From Microbacterium nymphoidis (GTDB lineage: Bacteria; Actinomycetota; Actinomycetes; Actinomycetales; Microbacteriaceae), in the NCBI RefSeq assembly GCF_021044885.1, contig NZ_JAJNOD010000005.1, positions 62,001-126,000 of the forward strand: a stretch of 64,000 nucleotides of DNA, read 5' to 3'. Below are positions 8,366 through 17,199 of this stretch, piece by piece. A model generated the notes under the pieces. That model was not told the origin of the DNA. It was given only the letters and a program-made list of their open reading frames with translations, and ran no database searches. A program made the translations under genes and the position numbers. Every line of letters begins with the position of its first letter. Position 1 is the first letter of the stretch.

Positions 8366-9357
8366 GCCGCCTGGACGCCGCACCGGAGGAGGCCGAGACG
8401 CCGGTGTCGTGCGATGGACCGCGTGCCGATCTGTATGACGCGCGCGAAGTCCCGCTGGGCGGCCTCCGCGCGATGGAGGTGCGGCGGGCACTGCCTCAGC
8501 GCCCGCTGCCCACCGTGGGCGCCTGGTGCTTCCTGGATCGCTTCGGCCCTCAGCAGGCCGTGATGCGCGTGGAGCCGCATCCGCACATCGGGCTGCAGAC
8601 CGTCACGTGGCCCTACTCCGGCGAGATCCGCCACCGCGACGTGCTCGGCAGCGATGTGGTGATCACGCAGGGCTCGCTGAACCTCATGACCAGCGGCCGG
8701 GGCATCGCGCACTCCGAGTACTCCGTCGGCGAGGACGCGATGCTGCTGGACGCCCTGCAGCTCTGGGTCGCGCTTCCAGACTCGCGACGCCACGGCGAGC
8801 CCGCCTTCGAGAAGCACGATGACCTGCCCCAGGTGCACCTTCCGGCGGGCGATCACGGCACCGGCGACGAGTCCACCGCCGTCGTGACCGTCGTGCTCGG
8901 CTCCTTCGCCGGAGTCCGCTCCCCGGCGAGCGTCTACACGCCCATCGTGGGAGCCGAGATCCGACTCCCCGCCGGGCGACGCGTGCGGCTGCCGCTGGAG
9001 GCGGCATGGGAGCACGCGATCATCCCCGTCACCGGCGAGGTGATCGTGGAGGCCGACCCCACCACCGTCGCCGCCCCGGATCAGTTGCTGTATCTGGGCA
9101 TCGGACGCGAGGGGATCGAGGTGGCCGCCGAGCAGGACACCACGCTGTTCCTCATCGGCGGAGAGCCGTTCGAGGCGGAGTTGGTGATGTGGTGGAACTT
9201 CGTGGGCAGGACCCACGAGGAGATCGCGCAGGCACGCGAGGACTGGGCGAACGAGGACCCCCGTTTCGGCGGGCGGATCGTGGGGCACGGGGATGAGCGT
9301 GTGCCCGCCCCGCCGATGCCGAACGTGCGCCTCACGCCGCGCAAGCGCCGCCCCTGA
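8362..9357 (+). CDS. pirin-family bicupin protein
   Basis: A 331-residue pirin-like protein. The N-terminal cupin carries HPHIGLQTVTWPYSGEIRH, which supplies the metal-binding His residues and the pirin core, followed by NLMTSGRGIAHSEYS; a C-terminal cupin domain follows from about residue 180. Bacterial pirins are iron-dependent redox proteins, some with quercetinase activity and some regulating pyruvate metabolism (Serratia), but the role of this one is not known. The ATG overlaps the stop of the GNAT gene (ATGA), and this start gives the expected family length. Confidence 0.9.
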   Translation: MSRLDAAPEEAETPVSCDGPRADLYDAREVPLGGLRAMEVRRALPQRPLPTVGAWCFLDRFGPQQAVMRVEPHPHIGLQTVTWPYSGEIRHRDVLGSDVVITQGSLNLMTSGRGIAHSEYSVGEDAMLLDALQLWVALPDSRRHGEPAFEKHDDLPQVHLPAGDHGTGDESTAVVTVVLGSFAGVRSPASVYTPIVGAEIRLPAGRRVRLPLEAAWEHAIIPVTGEVIVEADPTTVAAPDQLLYLGIGREGIEVAAEQDTTLFLIGGEPFEAELVMWWNFVGRTHEEIAQAREDWANEDPRFGGRIVGHGDERVPAPPMPNVRLTPRKRRP

Positions 9358-9389
9358 TTTTCTCCGGTCGGGCGCTGGTGAGGGTGCAC

Positions 9390-9395
9390 TAACCT
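9390..9395 (+). promoter_or_regulatory. -10 element of ykoE
   Basis: TAACCT, 6 bases before the GTG of ykoE, fits a leaderless transcript. No full TPP riboswitch is present in this gap. Confidence 0.45.
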
Positions 9396-9401
9396 GGATC
9401 A

Positions 9402-9953
9402 GTGAGCCCGAACCAGCGCATCTCCACGCGCGTCCTGCTGATCTGTGCCGCCATCGGCGTGGTCACCGGACTCGTCTCTGCGCTCGCCGGAGCCCTGAGC
9501 GGACCGACCATCATCGTTGCGCCCGTCCTGTACGGGCTCGTCCTCACCGCCCATGCCCTCCCGGGAGTGCTGGCCCAGGCCGTTCTCCGCGAGCGCTGGG
9601 TCGCGCTGATCACCCATCTGCTCGCGGCGCTCGTCGCCTCCGCCACGCAGCCGGCGTTCATCGGCAGCTACCTCGCCGCCGTCGTCATCATGGGCGGCGT
9701 GCAGGAGGGGTGGGCGGCCATCGGCCGTTACCGCCGCTGGAGCGCGGGCTGGCTGTGCACGGGTGGGGCCATCCTCGGCGTGATCCTCGGTCTCACCGCG
9801 GGGCTCATCATCGGCATGAAGCACCTGCCCTGGTGGGGGACGATCCTCTCCGTGGCGCTCACGATCATCGGCGGCGTGGCGTGGTCCCTGGTGGCCGTTG
9901 CCGTCGGGCGCGCGCTCGGTCGCGCCGGACTGACGAGGACCCACCGTGGCTGA
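9402..9953 (+). CDS. ykoE: ECF transporter S component (YkoE type)
   Basis: A 183-residue membrane protein with five or six transmembrane helices, matching YkoE substrate-binding (S) components of energy-coupling-factor importers. YkoE of Bacillus is linked to thiamine or hydroxymethylpyrimidine uptake. The matching ATPase and T component lie downstream, so this is the specificity subunit of the ykoEDC importer, here split from them by a GNAT gene. The GTG start is supported by the -10 hexamer 6 bases ahead of it. Thiamine as substrate is inferred from the family; no thiamine riboswitch was found. Confidence 0.82.
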   Translation: MSPNQRISTRVLLICAAIGVVTGLVSALAGALSGPTIIVAPVLYGLVLTAHALPGVLAQAVLRERWVALITHLLAALVASATQPAFIGSYLAAVVIMGGVQEGWAAIGRYRRWSAGWLCTGGAILGVILGLTAGLIIGMKHLPWWGTILSVALTIIGGVAWSLVAVAVGRALGRAGLTRTHRG

Positions 9954-10446
9954 CATCCTGATCCGACGAGCCTTCCCCGCCGACGCCGACGATCTCACGC
10001 GCATCGAGGAGGCGGCCGACGCCCTGCTGGTCGACCTGCTGTCGCCGCCGTCCTGGCCCGAGGTGGAGCCGGGAGAGGTGCGCCTCGCGATGCCCGGTTT
10101 CGCGCTCATCGCCGAGATCGACGGCGAAGCGGTCGGCTTCGCCCACGTGATGGAGGTGGACGAGCACGCGCATCTCGAGCAGCTGTCCGTGCTCCCCACC
10201 CACGCCGGTGCCGGAATCGGGCGGGCGCTGCTCACCGCGGCGATCGATGATGCTCGCGCGCGCGGTCACGTCCTGATGACACTGCGAACGTTCGCCGAGG
10301 TTCCCTTCAACGCGCCGTTCTATGCGTCGGCGGGCTTCACGGTGACAGAGCCGGACACCGATTTCCTCCGCGAGCTCATCGACATCGAAACCTCCCTCGG
10401 CCTCACCGGCATCGGCCCTCGGGTGCAGATGTCACTCCCCCTCTGA
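9946..10446 (+). CDS. GNAT N-acetyltransferase
   Basis: A 166-residue GNAT enzyme: typical N-terminal IRRAFPADADDLTRIEE, central strand FAHVMEVDEHAHLEQLSVLPTH, the acetyl-CoA binding loop HAGAGIGRALLTAAI, and APFYASAGF near the end. Its GTG lies 8 bases inside the end of ykoE, so the two are co-translated, yet no acetylation step is known in ECF import. After it comes a 79-base gap with its own promoter-like sequences before ykoD. Substrate unknown. Confidence 0.8.
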   Translation: MADILIRRAFPADADDLTRIEEAADALLVDLLSPPSWPEVEPGEVRLAMPGFALIAEIDGEAVGFAHVMEVDEHAHLEQLSVLPTHAGAGIGRALLTAAIDDARARGHVLMTLRTFAEVPFNAPFYASAGFTVTEPDTDFLRELIDIETSLGLTGIGPRVQMSLPL

Positions 10447-10483
10447 GCTGGCCGGCGTTCTGGCGACGCTCAGCGCAGGGCGA

Positions 10484-10508
10484 TAGCGTGGTGAGGTAAG
10501 CCTTACCC
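10484..10508 (+). promoter_or_regulatory. promoter with DtxR/IdeR-like palindrome before ykoD
   Basis: A TAGCGT hexamer (10484-10489) could be a -10 element. Just downstream, GGTAAG (10495-10500) and CTTACC (10502-10507) form a perfect inverted repeat around one base, within AGGTAAGCCTTACC. That resembles the core of iron-dependent DtxR/IdeR boxes (AGGTTAGGCTAACCT) and would cover the transcription start. Confidence 0.45.
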
Positions 10509-10525
10509 ATCCCGGACTGGATACC

Positions 10526-12568
10526 GTGCCCTTCGACGCCGCCGATCCCCCGCTGCTGCGGGTGCGCGATCTGTCGATCCTGCACGACGGAAACGCCTCT
10601 CCCGCGCCGAACGGCGTCTCCTTCGACATCCGCGCCGGCGAGGTTGTGCTGCTCCTCGGCCCATCGGGCTCGGGAAAGTCCACGCTCGCGCTCGCACTGA
10701 ACGGGCTCATCCCCCACGACATCCCCGCGGAGGTGACCGGGTCTGTGACGGTGCAGGGCCTGGATGCCGCGACGGTCACGCCCGCGGAACTCTCCTCACG
10801 CATCTCGATGGTGTTCCAGGATCCCGACGCCCAGCTGGTCACCGGCACCGTACTGGACGAGGTGGCCTTCGGCCCCGAGAACCTGCTGGTCCCCGTCGAA
10901 GAGGTGCTCGCCCGGGCCGAACGGGCGCTGCGCCGGGTGCACCTCTGGCACCGTCGCCAGGACAACCCGGACACCCTCTCCGGCGGCGGGCGTCAGCGCC
11001 TGGCGATCGCGTGCGCGCTGGCCATGGGGTCTCCTCTCATGGTTCTGGACGAACCCACCGCCAACCTCGATCCCGCCGGTGTCGAGGAGGTCTACGCGCT
11101 GCTGGCTGAGATCGTCGCCGAGGGCGACCGCTCGATCCTGCTGGTGGAGCACAACCTGGACGAGGCGATCGGCTTCGCGTCACGGGTGATCGTGCTTGAC
11201 GCCGCGGGACGGATCGCCTTCGACGGCCCTACCGCCGACGTGCTGCGCGAGCACGCCCACGACCTCGCGGCCCTGGGCGTCTGGCTTCCCACCCCCACGC
11301 TCGCCGGCTTGCACCTGCGCGCAGCGGGTGCTCTCCCGGGTGAGCTGCCCCTGAACGCCCCTGCGCTGCGAGCCGCGCTGCCGGGAGCCGAGCCGTCCTC
11401 CCCCGTGCCGGCGACGACCGTCGCGTCGGACGCCATCGTGGAAGTCAGCGGGCTGAGCGTGCTGCGCGGCGGCCATCGCGTACTCGACGACGTCTCGTTC
11501 CGGATTCCCCGCGGCTCCTTCACCGCGGTCGTCGGCGGCAACGGGGCGGGAAAGACCACGCTGGTGCAGGCTCTGGCCGGGGTGGTCCGCCCCCCGAAGG
11601 GTGCCATCCGCATCGACGGGATCGATGCGGGCCGTGCATCCGCTCGCGTCCTCGCGCAGCACGTCGGCTTCGTGTTCCAGAACCCGGAGCACCAGTTCAT
11701 CGCGCCGACCGTGTACGACGAACTCGCCTACGCGCTGCGCCAGCTGAAGCTTCCGGAGTCCGAGGTCCGCGAACGCGTGAGTGACGTGCTCGCGCGGTTC
11801 GGGCTGGCCGACAAGGGTGAGATCCATCCCTTCCTGCTGTCCGGCGGCCAGAAGCGACGCCTCTCGGTCGGCACCGCGCTCATGTCAGCGGCCCCCGTCC
11901 TGGTGCTGGACGAGCCCACCTTCGGTCAGGACCGCGCCCGCGCCGGTGAACTGCTCGACCTGCTCGACGAGCTGAACGCCGCGGGCACCACCGTCGTCAT
12001 CGTCACCCACGACATGCAACTGGTCGCCGACCGTGCCACCCACGTCGTCGTTGTACACGGTGGTCGAGTGCTCACCACGGGCGCTGCGCAGGAGGTCTTC
12101 GGCGACGACGAGCTGCTGGAGACCACCGGGCTGCGCCTTCCCGCACTGCCCGCCGCCGTACGGGTGGTGCCGGGGTACGCGCACGTGTGGGGCATGGCGG
12201 ACCTGCTGTCTGCGGCGGCTTCCGAAACGCGGACGAGCGGCGATGGTGCAGGCGGCGATGGCCACTCCGGCACCAGCACCCCCGTGCGTGACCTCGACGC
12301 CACGGAGACCAGCGACCTCGACACCAGCAAGCACGACACCCGCACCCCCGACATCGCTGACACCAGCGACCTCGACACCAGCACGAGCACCACCACCAGC
12401 AGCACCAGCACCGGCACCGGCACCGGCACCGGCACCAGCGCGAGCACGAGCGAAGCTCCGAGCGTGAATCGCGACGACGCTGTGGCTGCTCGCGGGTCGC
12501 GAGGGTCATCCGTGGGTACCTCCCTGCTCCCCGGCACGGGCCCTGCGAACGATGGGACCGGATCATGA
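10526..12568 (+). CDS. ykoD: ECF transporter dual ABC ATPase (YkoD type) with long tail
   Basis: Energizing ATPase with two fused nucleotide-binding domains. Domain 1 (about 10-250): Walker A GPSGSGKST, signature LSGGGRQRLA, Walker B LMVLDEPTANLD. Domain 2 (about 300-535): Walker A GGNGAGKTT, signature LSGGQKRRLS, Walker B VLVLDEPTFGQD. Both sites look intact. Residues about 565-680 form an unusual Thr/Ser/Asp/Gly-rich low-complexity tail (TSDLDTS repeated, then GTGTGTGT), coded by short tandem repeats, not part of the family. The GTG start follows a promoter with a DtxR-like palindrome. The stop overlaps the T-component ATG by four bases. Confidence 0.9.
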   Translation: MPFDAADPPLLRVRDLSILHDGNASPAPNGVSFDIRAGEVVLLLGPSGSGKSTLALALNGLIPHDIPAEVTGSVTVQGLDAATVTPAELSSRISMVFQDPDAQLVTGTVLDEVAFGPENLLVPVEEVLARAERALRRVHLWHRRQDNPDTLSGGGRQRLAIACALAMGSPLMVLDEPTANLDPAGVEEVYALLAEIVAEGDRSILLVEHNLDEAIGFASRVIVLDAAGRIAFDGPTADVLREHAHDLAALGVWLPTPTLAGLHLRAAGALPGELPLNAPALRAALPGAEPSSPVPATTVASDAIVEVSGLSVLRGGHRVLDDVSFRIPRGSFTAVVGGNGAGKTTLVQALAGVVRPPKGAIRIDGIDAGRASARVLAQHVGFVFQNPEHQFIAPTVYDELAYALRQLKLPESEVRERVSDVLARFGLADKGEIHPFLLSGGQKRRLSVGTALMSAAPVLVLDEPTFGQDRARAGELLDLLDELNAAGTTVVIVTHDMQLVADRATHVVVVHGGRVLTTGAAQEVFGDDELLETTGLRLPALPAAVRVVPGYAHVWGMADLLSAAASETRTSGDGAGGDGHSGTSTPVRDLDATETSDLDTSKHDTRTPDIADTSDLDTSTSTTTSSTSTGTGTGTGTSASTSEAPSVNRDDAVAARGSRGSSVGTSLLPGTGPANDGTGS

Positions 12569-13392
12569 CGGCCGCGCCGATCACCGGCGGCATCGCGACC
12601 GACCCGTATCTGGCCGGCGAGCCCGCGCCCTCCTGGCGGTATCTCCACCATCTCAACCCGCTGGCGAAGCTGGCCGCGCCCATTCTGCCGATCATCGCGC
12701 TGCTGTTCGTGCGGGACATTGCCACGCCCGCGGCCCTCATCGTCCTGACGTACCTGATCCTGCTCACCGGTCAGCGCCTGTCCCGCGGGCTCGTGCTCCT
12801 CCTGCTGCTCGCACCGCTTGCGATTGCGCTGCTGGCGGTCGGCCTCGCGCTGTGGACCGACCCGGGGACGCTGGAGAGGGTGGGCGAGCCGGTGGTGTCG
12901 ATCGGGTCGTGGCACCTGTACTCGGGTGCGCTCGTCGCCGGGCTCGCCAGCTCGCTCCGCCTCTCGGCGATGCTGATCCTGGCTCTGATCTGCGGTGCGG
13001 CGACCACCGGTCCCGATCTGGTCCGCTCGGCGGTGCAGCACCTGCACTTGCCGTACCGCATCGGGTACACCGCGCTCGCCGCCTACCGTTTCATCCCGCG
13101 TTTCCGCCACGAGCTGGGGGTCATCCGCGCCGCACACCGGGTGCGCGGCCGCAACGCCGGCGGTGGCCCCGTCGCCGCATTCGTCCGTGGCTGGGGCTAC
13201 GTGCTTCCGTTGATGGCAGGGGCCATCCGCCACGCGGAACGCGTCGCACTCGCCATGGACTCCCGCGCGTTCGGCGCCCACCCCACACGCACCGAACGCC
13301 ATCTCGTCCCCTGGCACCCCCGCGACACCGCGTTCCTCATCGTGTTCACGCTGGCGTGCGCCGCGATCTTCGTGGCCGGCGCCCTCGTCTGA
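12565..13392 (+). CDS. ykoC: ECF transporter T component (YkoC/CbiQ type)
   Basis: A 275-residue membrane protein of the CbiQ/EcfT family with about five transmembrane segments. The two Ala-Arg-Gly-type coupling motifs of T components are seen as AAHRVRGRNAGGG and ALAMDSRAFGAHPTRT; these contact the ATPases. It couples the YkoD ATPase to the YkoE S component. ATGA overlap with ykoD means translational coupling. It is the last gene before a 1.2-kb repeat island. Confidence 0.88.
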   Translation: MTAAPITGGIATDPYLAGEPAPSWRYLHHLNPLAKLAAPILPIIALLFVRDIATPAALIVLTYLILLTGQRLSRGLVLLLLLAPLAIALLAVGLALWTDPGTLERVGEPVVSIGSWHLYSGALVAGLASSLRLSAMLILALICGAATTGPDLVRSAVQHLHLPYRIGYTALAAYRFIPRFRHELGVIRAAHRVRGRNAGGGPVAAFVRGWGYVLPLMAGAIRHAERVALAMDSRAFGAHPTRTERHLVPWHPRDTAFLIVFTLACAAIFVAGALV

Positions 13393-13522
13393 GCTGCCCG
13401 GCACCGGCTGCGCAACTACCCCGCCGCCGTCGCCACCACGGCCACCGCCACCACCACGGCCACCGCCACCGCCACCGCCACCGCCGAACCGTGCTCGCGG
13501 GGATGACGACATCGCCGCCAAC

Positions 13523-13567
13523 TCTCGCATGTGCGTCGACATCTGCCTCTCGCATGTGCGTCGACAT
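13523..13567. repeat. 20-base direct repeat, two copies
   Basis: CTCGCATGTGCGTCGACATC at 13523-13542 and 13548-13567, identical, 25-base period. Confidence 0.8.
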
Positions 13568-13690
13568 CCGTGCGGACCTCGCGCCAACGCGCGCATTCCC
13601 GTGATCTCGCGCCGTCCTCGCGCCCGCCCCGCCACTGTCCCGCCGACCCACCTACCCACGCTGCTAACACCAACGCCGACGACGCCGCCG

Positions 13691-13784
13691 CCGATAGTGC
13701 ACCAAATGAGGACATTCGCCCGAAACCAGGACCAAAACGCCCGATCGATCCTCATCTCGACGACATCTCCTCGTTTGGCGACAC
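13691..13784 (+). repeat. 94-base intergenic element, copy A
   Basis: Matches 13998-14091 at 92 of 94 positions without gaps. Internally, CCAAATGAGGACATTC near the left and the complement of GACATCTCCTCGTTTGG near the right make an imperfect stem around GATCGATC. Confidence 0.8.
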
Positions 13785-13961
13785 AACCTCGTCGTCCACT
13801 GCACGAACCCTGCACCGGCCGCAACAAGCAGCGCACTTGCCAACCCATTCCGCGCTTGCGACGTGACGACACCGACGCCAACCCTCGCACTCCGCTCACG
13901 TCCGCGCCGGTCTCCCGCCCGCACCCGCCACTTCCCTGCTGACCAACGCCAACCACCGCCA

Positions 13962-14091
<130 letters not shown>

Positions 14092-14211
14092 GAAGCCACG
14101 CCGCAGCAGCCAGCCGAAGTCCGTCGGCTCCCGTGCTTGCTTGCGCCGTTCGAAAGCTGCGTGCTCGCCGATGGGCACGCCCACCTGTCGGACCGCCGCT
14201 CGATCCGCCAG

Positions 14212-14261
14212 AGCCCGACCAAGACCCCGAGCCCGACCAAGACAATGAGCCCGACCAAGAC
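14212..14261 (+). repeat. 18-base tandem repeat
   Basis: AGCCCGACCAAGAC starts at 14212, 14230 and 14248; the spacer is CCCG then AATG. Confidence 0.75.
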
Positions 14262-14621
14262 AATGACGCCCGACGAACCCCTCCTCCCCGACCAGGATCG
14301 TGACGCCGGGTGCGCACAATGACGCCGAGTGCAGACAACGACGACGACGCAGGCAAGACACGCCATCGGAGACAGCGGTGACGAACGAACGCAATCACGC
14401 GAAACGAGGAGATTGCGTTGAAACGAGGACCAAAGGGCTTGATATGTCCTTGTTCCGACGAAAAACCCTCGTTTCGGGGCAGCATCCCCCTCTCAGGGAC
14501 CAGTCACCGCACGCCAACGCACACCGACCGCCGGCTCACCCCAGCGCCCGCGTCACCCTAGCGCCCGCGTCACCCCAGCCCCCGGCTCACCCCAGCGCCC
14601 ACCCCACCCCGGCGGCTCACT

Positions 14622-15584
14622 TCAGAGGCGGGAGAAGCGGCGGCGGTAGGCGGTGGGTGTCGTGCCGACGGTGCGCGAGAAGTTCTGACGAAGCACCGCG
14701 GCCGAGCCGAAGCCGGCTCGGGTGGCGACGGACTCGATGTCGTCGTCGGTCTGCTCCAGCAGTCGCTGGGCGAGACCGACGCGCTGTCGGATGATCCAGG
14801 CGGCTGGCGTTGTGCCGTACTCGCCGACGAAACGGCGGGCGAAGGTGCGATCAGACATGTGTGCGCGGGCGGCGAGCGAGGCCACGCTGATGTCGTCGTG
14901 CAGGTTGTCGATGGCCCACTCGGCGACGGGCGCGAGGGACAGCTCTGCCGATGGCGGGATCGGGCGGGAGATGTACTGCGCCTGACCGCCCTCACGCTGC
15001 GGTGCGACCACCATGCGCCGGGCAACGGTGTTCGTGAGCTCCGCGCCGATCGTCTGGCGCAGCAGGTGCAGACAGGCGTCGATGCCGGCCGCGGTTCCGG
15101 CGCTCGTGATGATGCGCCCCTGTTGCACATAGAGGGCGTCCGGATCCACATCGATGCTCGGGTGCATCTGAGCGAGCACATCGGCGTACATCCAATGCGT
15201 GGTGGCGCGCAGACCATCCAGGACCCCGGCCGCAGCCATGCGGAATGATCCGCTGCAGACTCCGACCACCCAGGCGTCTCGTCGGACGGCGGCACGGATC
15301 ACGTCGAGCACATCGGCAGGCGCATCGCCCCAGGTCGCGCGGGGAACCGGCAGCACGACGAGCACGTCGGCGTCTTCGGCCACATCGAGACCGTGCTCGA
15401 TCTGCATGGTCAGCCCGATGCTGTTGCGCACGGGCCCCGGAACGGACGTGGCGACCCGGAAGTCGAAACTGGGCACCCCGTCGTCGCTGCGATCGAGGCC
15501 GAAGACCTCGCAGGCGATGCCGAACTCGAAGGGCGTGAAACCCGGCTCCACCAGCGCGACCACGCGTCGGATGTACTCGCTCAT
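14622..15584 (-). CDS. GlxA-type AraC regulator with DJ-1/PfpI domain
   Basis: A 320-residue transcription factor. Residues 1-185 form a DJ-1/PfpI-like (amidase-type) domain, with VVGVCSGSFRMAAAGVLDG in the nucleophile-elbow position (Cys followed by Ser), and residues about 210-320 carry an AraC helix-turn-helix pair (SVASLAARAHMSDRTFARRF; IESVATRAGFGSAAVLRQNF). GlxA-type regulators control amine, polyamine or amino-acid catabolic genes in many bacteria, but no target is adjacent. It diverges from a 38-residue small protein gene. GAGGAAG precedes the ATG. Confidence 0.9.
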   Translation of the reverse strand: MSEYIRRVVALVEPGFTPFEFGIACEVFGLDRSDDGVPSFDFRVATSVPGPVRNSIGLTMQIEHGLDVAEDADVLVVLPVPRATWGDAPADVLDVIRAAVRRDAWVVGVCSGSFRMAAAGVLDGLRATTHWMYADVLAQMHPSIDVDPDALYVQQGRIITSAGTAAGIDACLHLLRQTIGAELTNTVARRMVVAPQREGGQAQYISRPIPPSAELSLAPVAEWAIDNLHDDISVASLAARAHMSDRTFARRFVGEYGTTPAAWIIRQRVGLAQRLLEQTDDDIESVATRAGFGSAAVLRQNFSRTVGTTPTAYRRRFSRL

Positions 15585-15659
15585 GCTTCCTCGCTCGCAT
15601 TGGCAGAATTCGTTCGAATGATGATTATCCAGCCACTCGTGACGGGATAAGCACGATCA

Positions 15660-15665
15660 TAGCGT
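15660..15665 (+). promoter_or_regulatory. -10 element of 38-residue gene
   Basis: TAGCGT, 7 bases before the ATG of the small gene at 15673; fits the leaderless pattern. Confidence 0.4.
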
Positions 15666-15672
15666 TTCTGCC

Positions 15673-15789
15673 ATGACCATTCTCCTCATCGTCCTCGCCC
15701 TCGCCGCCTGGGGCGCCGTGCGCACCCTGCGCGAGCTCCCCCGTGACGGGTACCGGGCAATCCGCACCGACCCGCGTCGGCTCCCCTGA
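15673..15789 (+). CDS. 38-residue small membrane protein
   Basis: Starts MTILLIVLALAAWGAV, a single transmembrane helix with the N-terminus outside or at the membrane face, followed by a basic cytoplasmic tail with RELPRDGYRAIRTDPRR. Similar tiny proteins (hydrophobic helix plus a DGYR-type basic tail) are, as far as I recall, common in Microbacteriaceae, but no function is known. Support comes from a TAGCGT hexamer 7 bases upstream, sensible topology and a free-standing place between the GlxA-type gene and the glycosyltransferases. Confidence 0.55.
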   Translation: MTILLIVLALAAWGAVRTLRELPRDGYRAIRTDPRRLP

Positions 15790-15882
15790 CCCCAGCGATC
15801 CCCGTGAAAACCCCAGGACGTCCGAGAGGCCCCGCGTTGCCGGGCATCTCGGACTCGGACGGGTTGCTCGCGGCGGACGAGC

Positions 15883-17199
15883 TCAGGCCGAGAGGACGCG
15901 GGTGTAAATCTCGAGCATCGCGGACGTGCGCGACGACTGCCGGAAGCGCTCGGCGATCTCCGGATTCACGGCAACCGCCCGCCCCGCGTCGATGTCGTCG
16001 GCGGCGCTGCGCAGCGCCTGCGCCAAGGCGGACGTCGACAGCGGCTCCGCCACGGGCCAGAACCCCGATTCCAGCTCCGCTGCGATATCAGGATCGCTCA
16101 CGACCGCCGGCGTTCCGAGCGCTGCCGCCTCGAACGGCGTCATGCCCTGCGTCTCGAAACCGACGGAGGTCTGCACCACGGCATCGGCGGCCCCGAGACG
16201 AGCGAGCGTGTCACGGTACGCCAGCCTGCCCAGGAAGCGGACGTCCGCCCGGGGCGAGCGACGAGCCACCAGTCGCTCGGCTGCGCGGCGCTCCGCGCCC
16301 CCGCCGATGATGTCGACCTCGGCGCGCATTCCGGATTCGGCCACGGCCTCCAGGAATGGCAGCAGACGCTTCTCGGGACTCATCCGGCCGACCCACACGA
16401 AGCGCGGCACGCCGTCCTTGCGCGGGCCGCGAGTGGCGAGGGCGGCATCCAGCACCGCATCGTCGATCCCGTTCCAGACCACGTCAACGGGCCGGAACAC
16501 ACCGTGCCCCTCGAGCCGGCGCGCGAAGTGGGCCGAGGGGGCGGTGACGGCAGCGGAACCCGCCGCGATGCCGGCGAGGAAGCGCCACCCGGCGGACTCG
16601 CGGGTGGAAGCAGCTTCCGCACCGCCGCCAAGGTGAGTGCGCACAGCGTCGCCGGGACCGGTCTCCGCGACATCGCGCGGGTCCTCGGCCGCGTCCGCAG
16701 TCCCCGTGCGGGTGGCGCCACGCAGACCGAGACTCGGCCCCGCCGGGAGCATCCACCGCTGCCATCGCACCAGGGCGGCCAGCACGAGGGGAGCAAGCGG
16801 CGTCACGGCCTGGATCCCCACGTCGACGCGGTTGTGCATCGTGTGCACGACGGGAAGACCGTGCCGGCGGGCGAACCGATGACCGGTGAAGGCCCCCCAG
16901 AAGTCCGCCTGCACGTGCACCACATCCACCGGGGGGCGCTCAGCGAGCGCTCTATCGACGAAGGCGTCCGTACGGGCGCCCGGCCAGGTCATCGAGTACT
17001 CACGATCGAGCTGGATGGGGATCGACGGCGTCTCCACGTACGCGGGGTCGCCGAAATCCCGCCCATGCATGCGCGGAGCGACGACCGTCACGGTATGACC
17101 CGCGCGCTCCAGGAACTGACGCTGCAACCTCATCGACACCTGGGCGCCGCCCGAGGACTCCACGTGCTGGTCGCCGAAGAAGACGATGTGCATCGTCAC
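15883..17199 (-). CDS. GT4 glycosyltransferase with low-complexity insert
   Basis: A 438-residue GT-B fold glycosyltransferase of family GT4. The N-terminal domain opens with HIVFFGDQHVESSGGAQVSM (acceptor side); the C-terminal domain has VWVGRMSPEKRLLPFLEAV and the nucleotide-sugar E-x7-E site in SVGFETQGMTPFEAAALG. Residues about 155-203 are an Ala/Gly/Thr/Asp-rich stretch interrupting the usual fold. ATGA overlap with the preceding GT4 gene suggests the two act in one pathway, probably glycolipid or surface glycan assembly; donor and acceptor are unknown. Confidence 0.85.
   Translation of the reverse strand: MTMHIVFFGDQHVESSGGAQVSMRLQRQFLERAGHTVTVVAPRMHGRDFGDPAYVETPSIPIQLDREYSMTWPGARTDAFVDRALAERPPVDVVHVQADFWGAFTGHRFARRHGLPVVHTMHNRVDVGIQAVTPLAPLVLAALVRWQRWMLPAGPSLGLRGATRTGTADAAEDPRDVAETGPGDAVRTHLGGGAEAASTRESAGWRFLAGIAAGSAAVTAPSAHFARRLEGHGVFRPVDVVWNGIDDAVLDAALATRGPRKDGVPRFVWVGRMSPEKRLLPFLEAVAESGMRAEVDIIGGGAERRAAERLVARRSPRADVRFLGRLAYRDTLARLGAADAVVQTSVGFETQGMTPFEAAALGTPAVVSDPDIAAELESGFWPVAEPLSTSALAQALRSAADDIDAGRAVAVNPEIAERFRQSSRTSAMLEIYTRVLSA

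Noticed and set aside
9358-9401. TPP riboswitch upstream of ykoE
   Set aside because: AACCTGGATCA recalls the riboswitch 3' part, but the gap is only 44 bases and the CTGAGA helix is absent.
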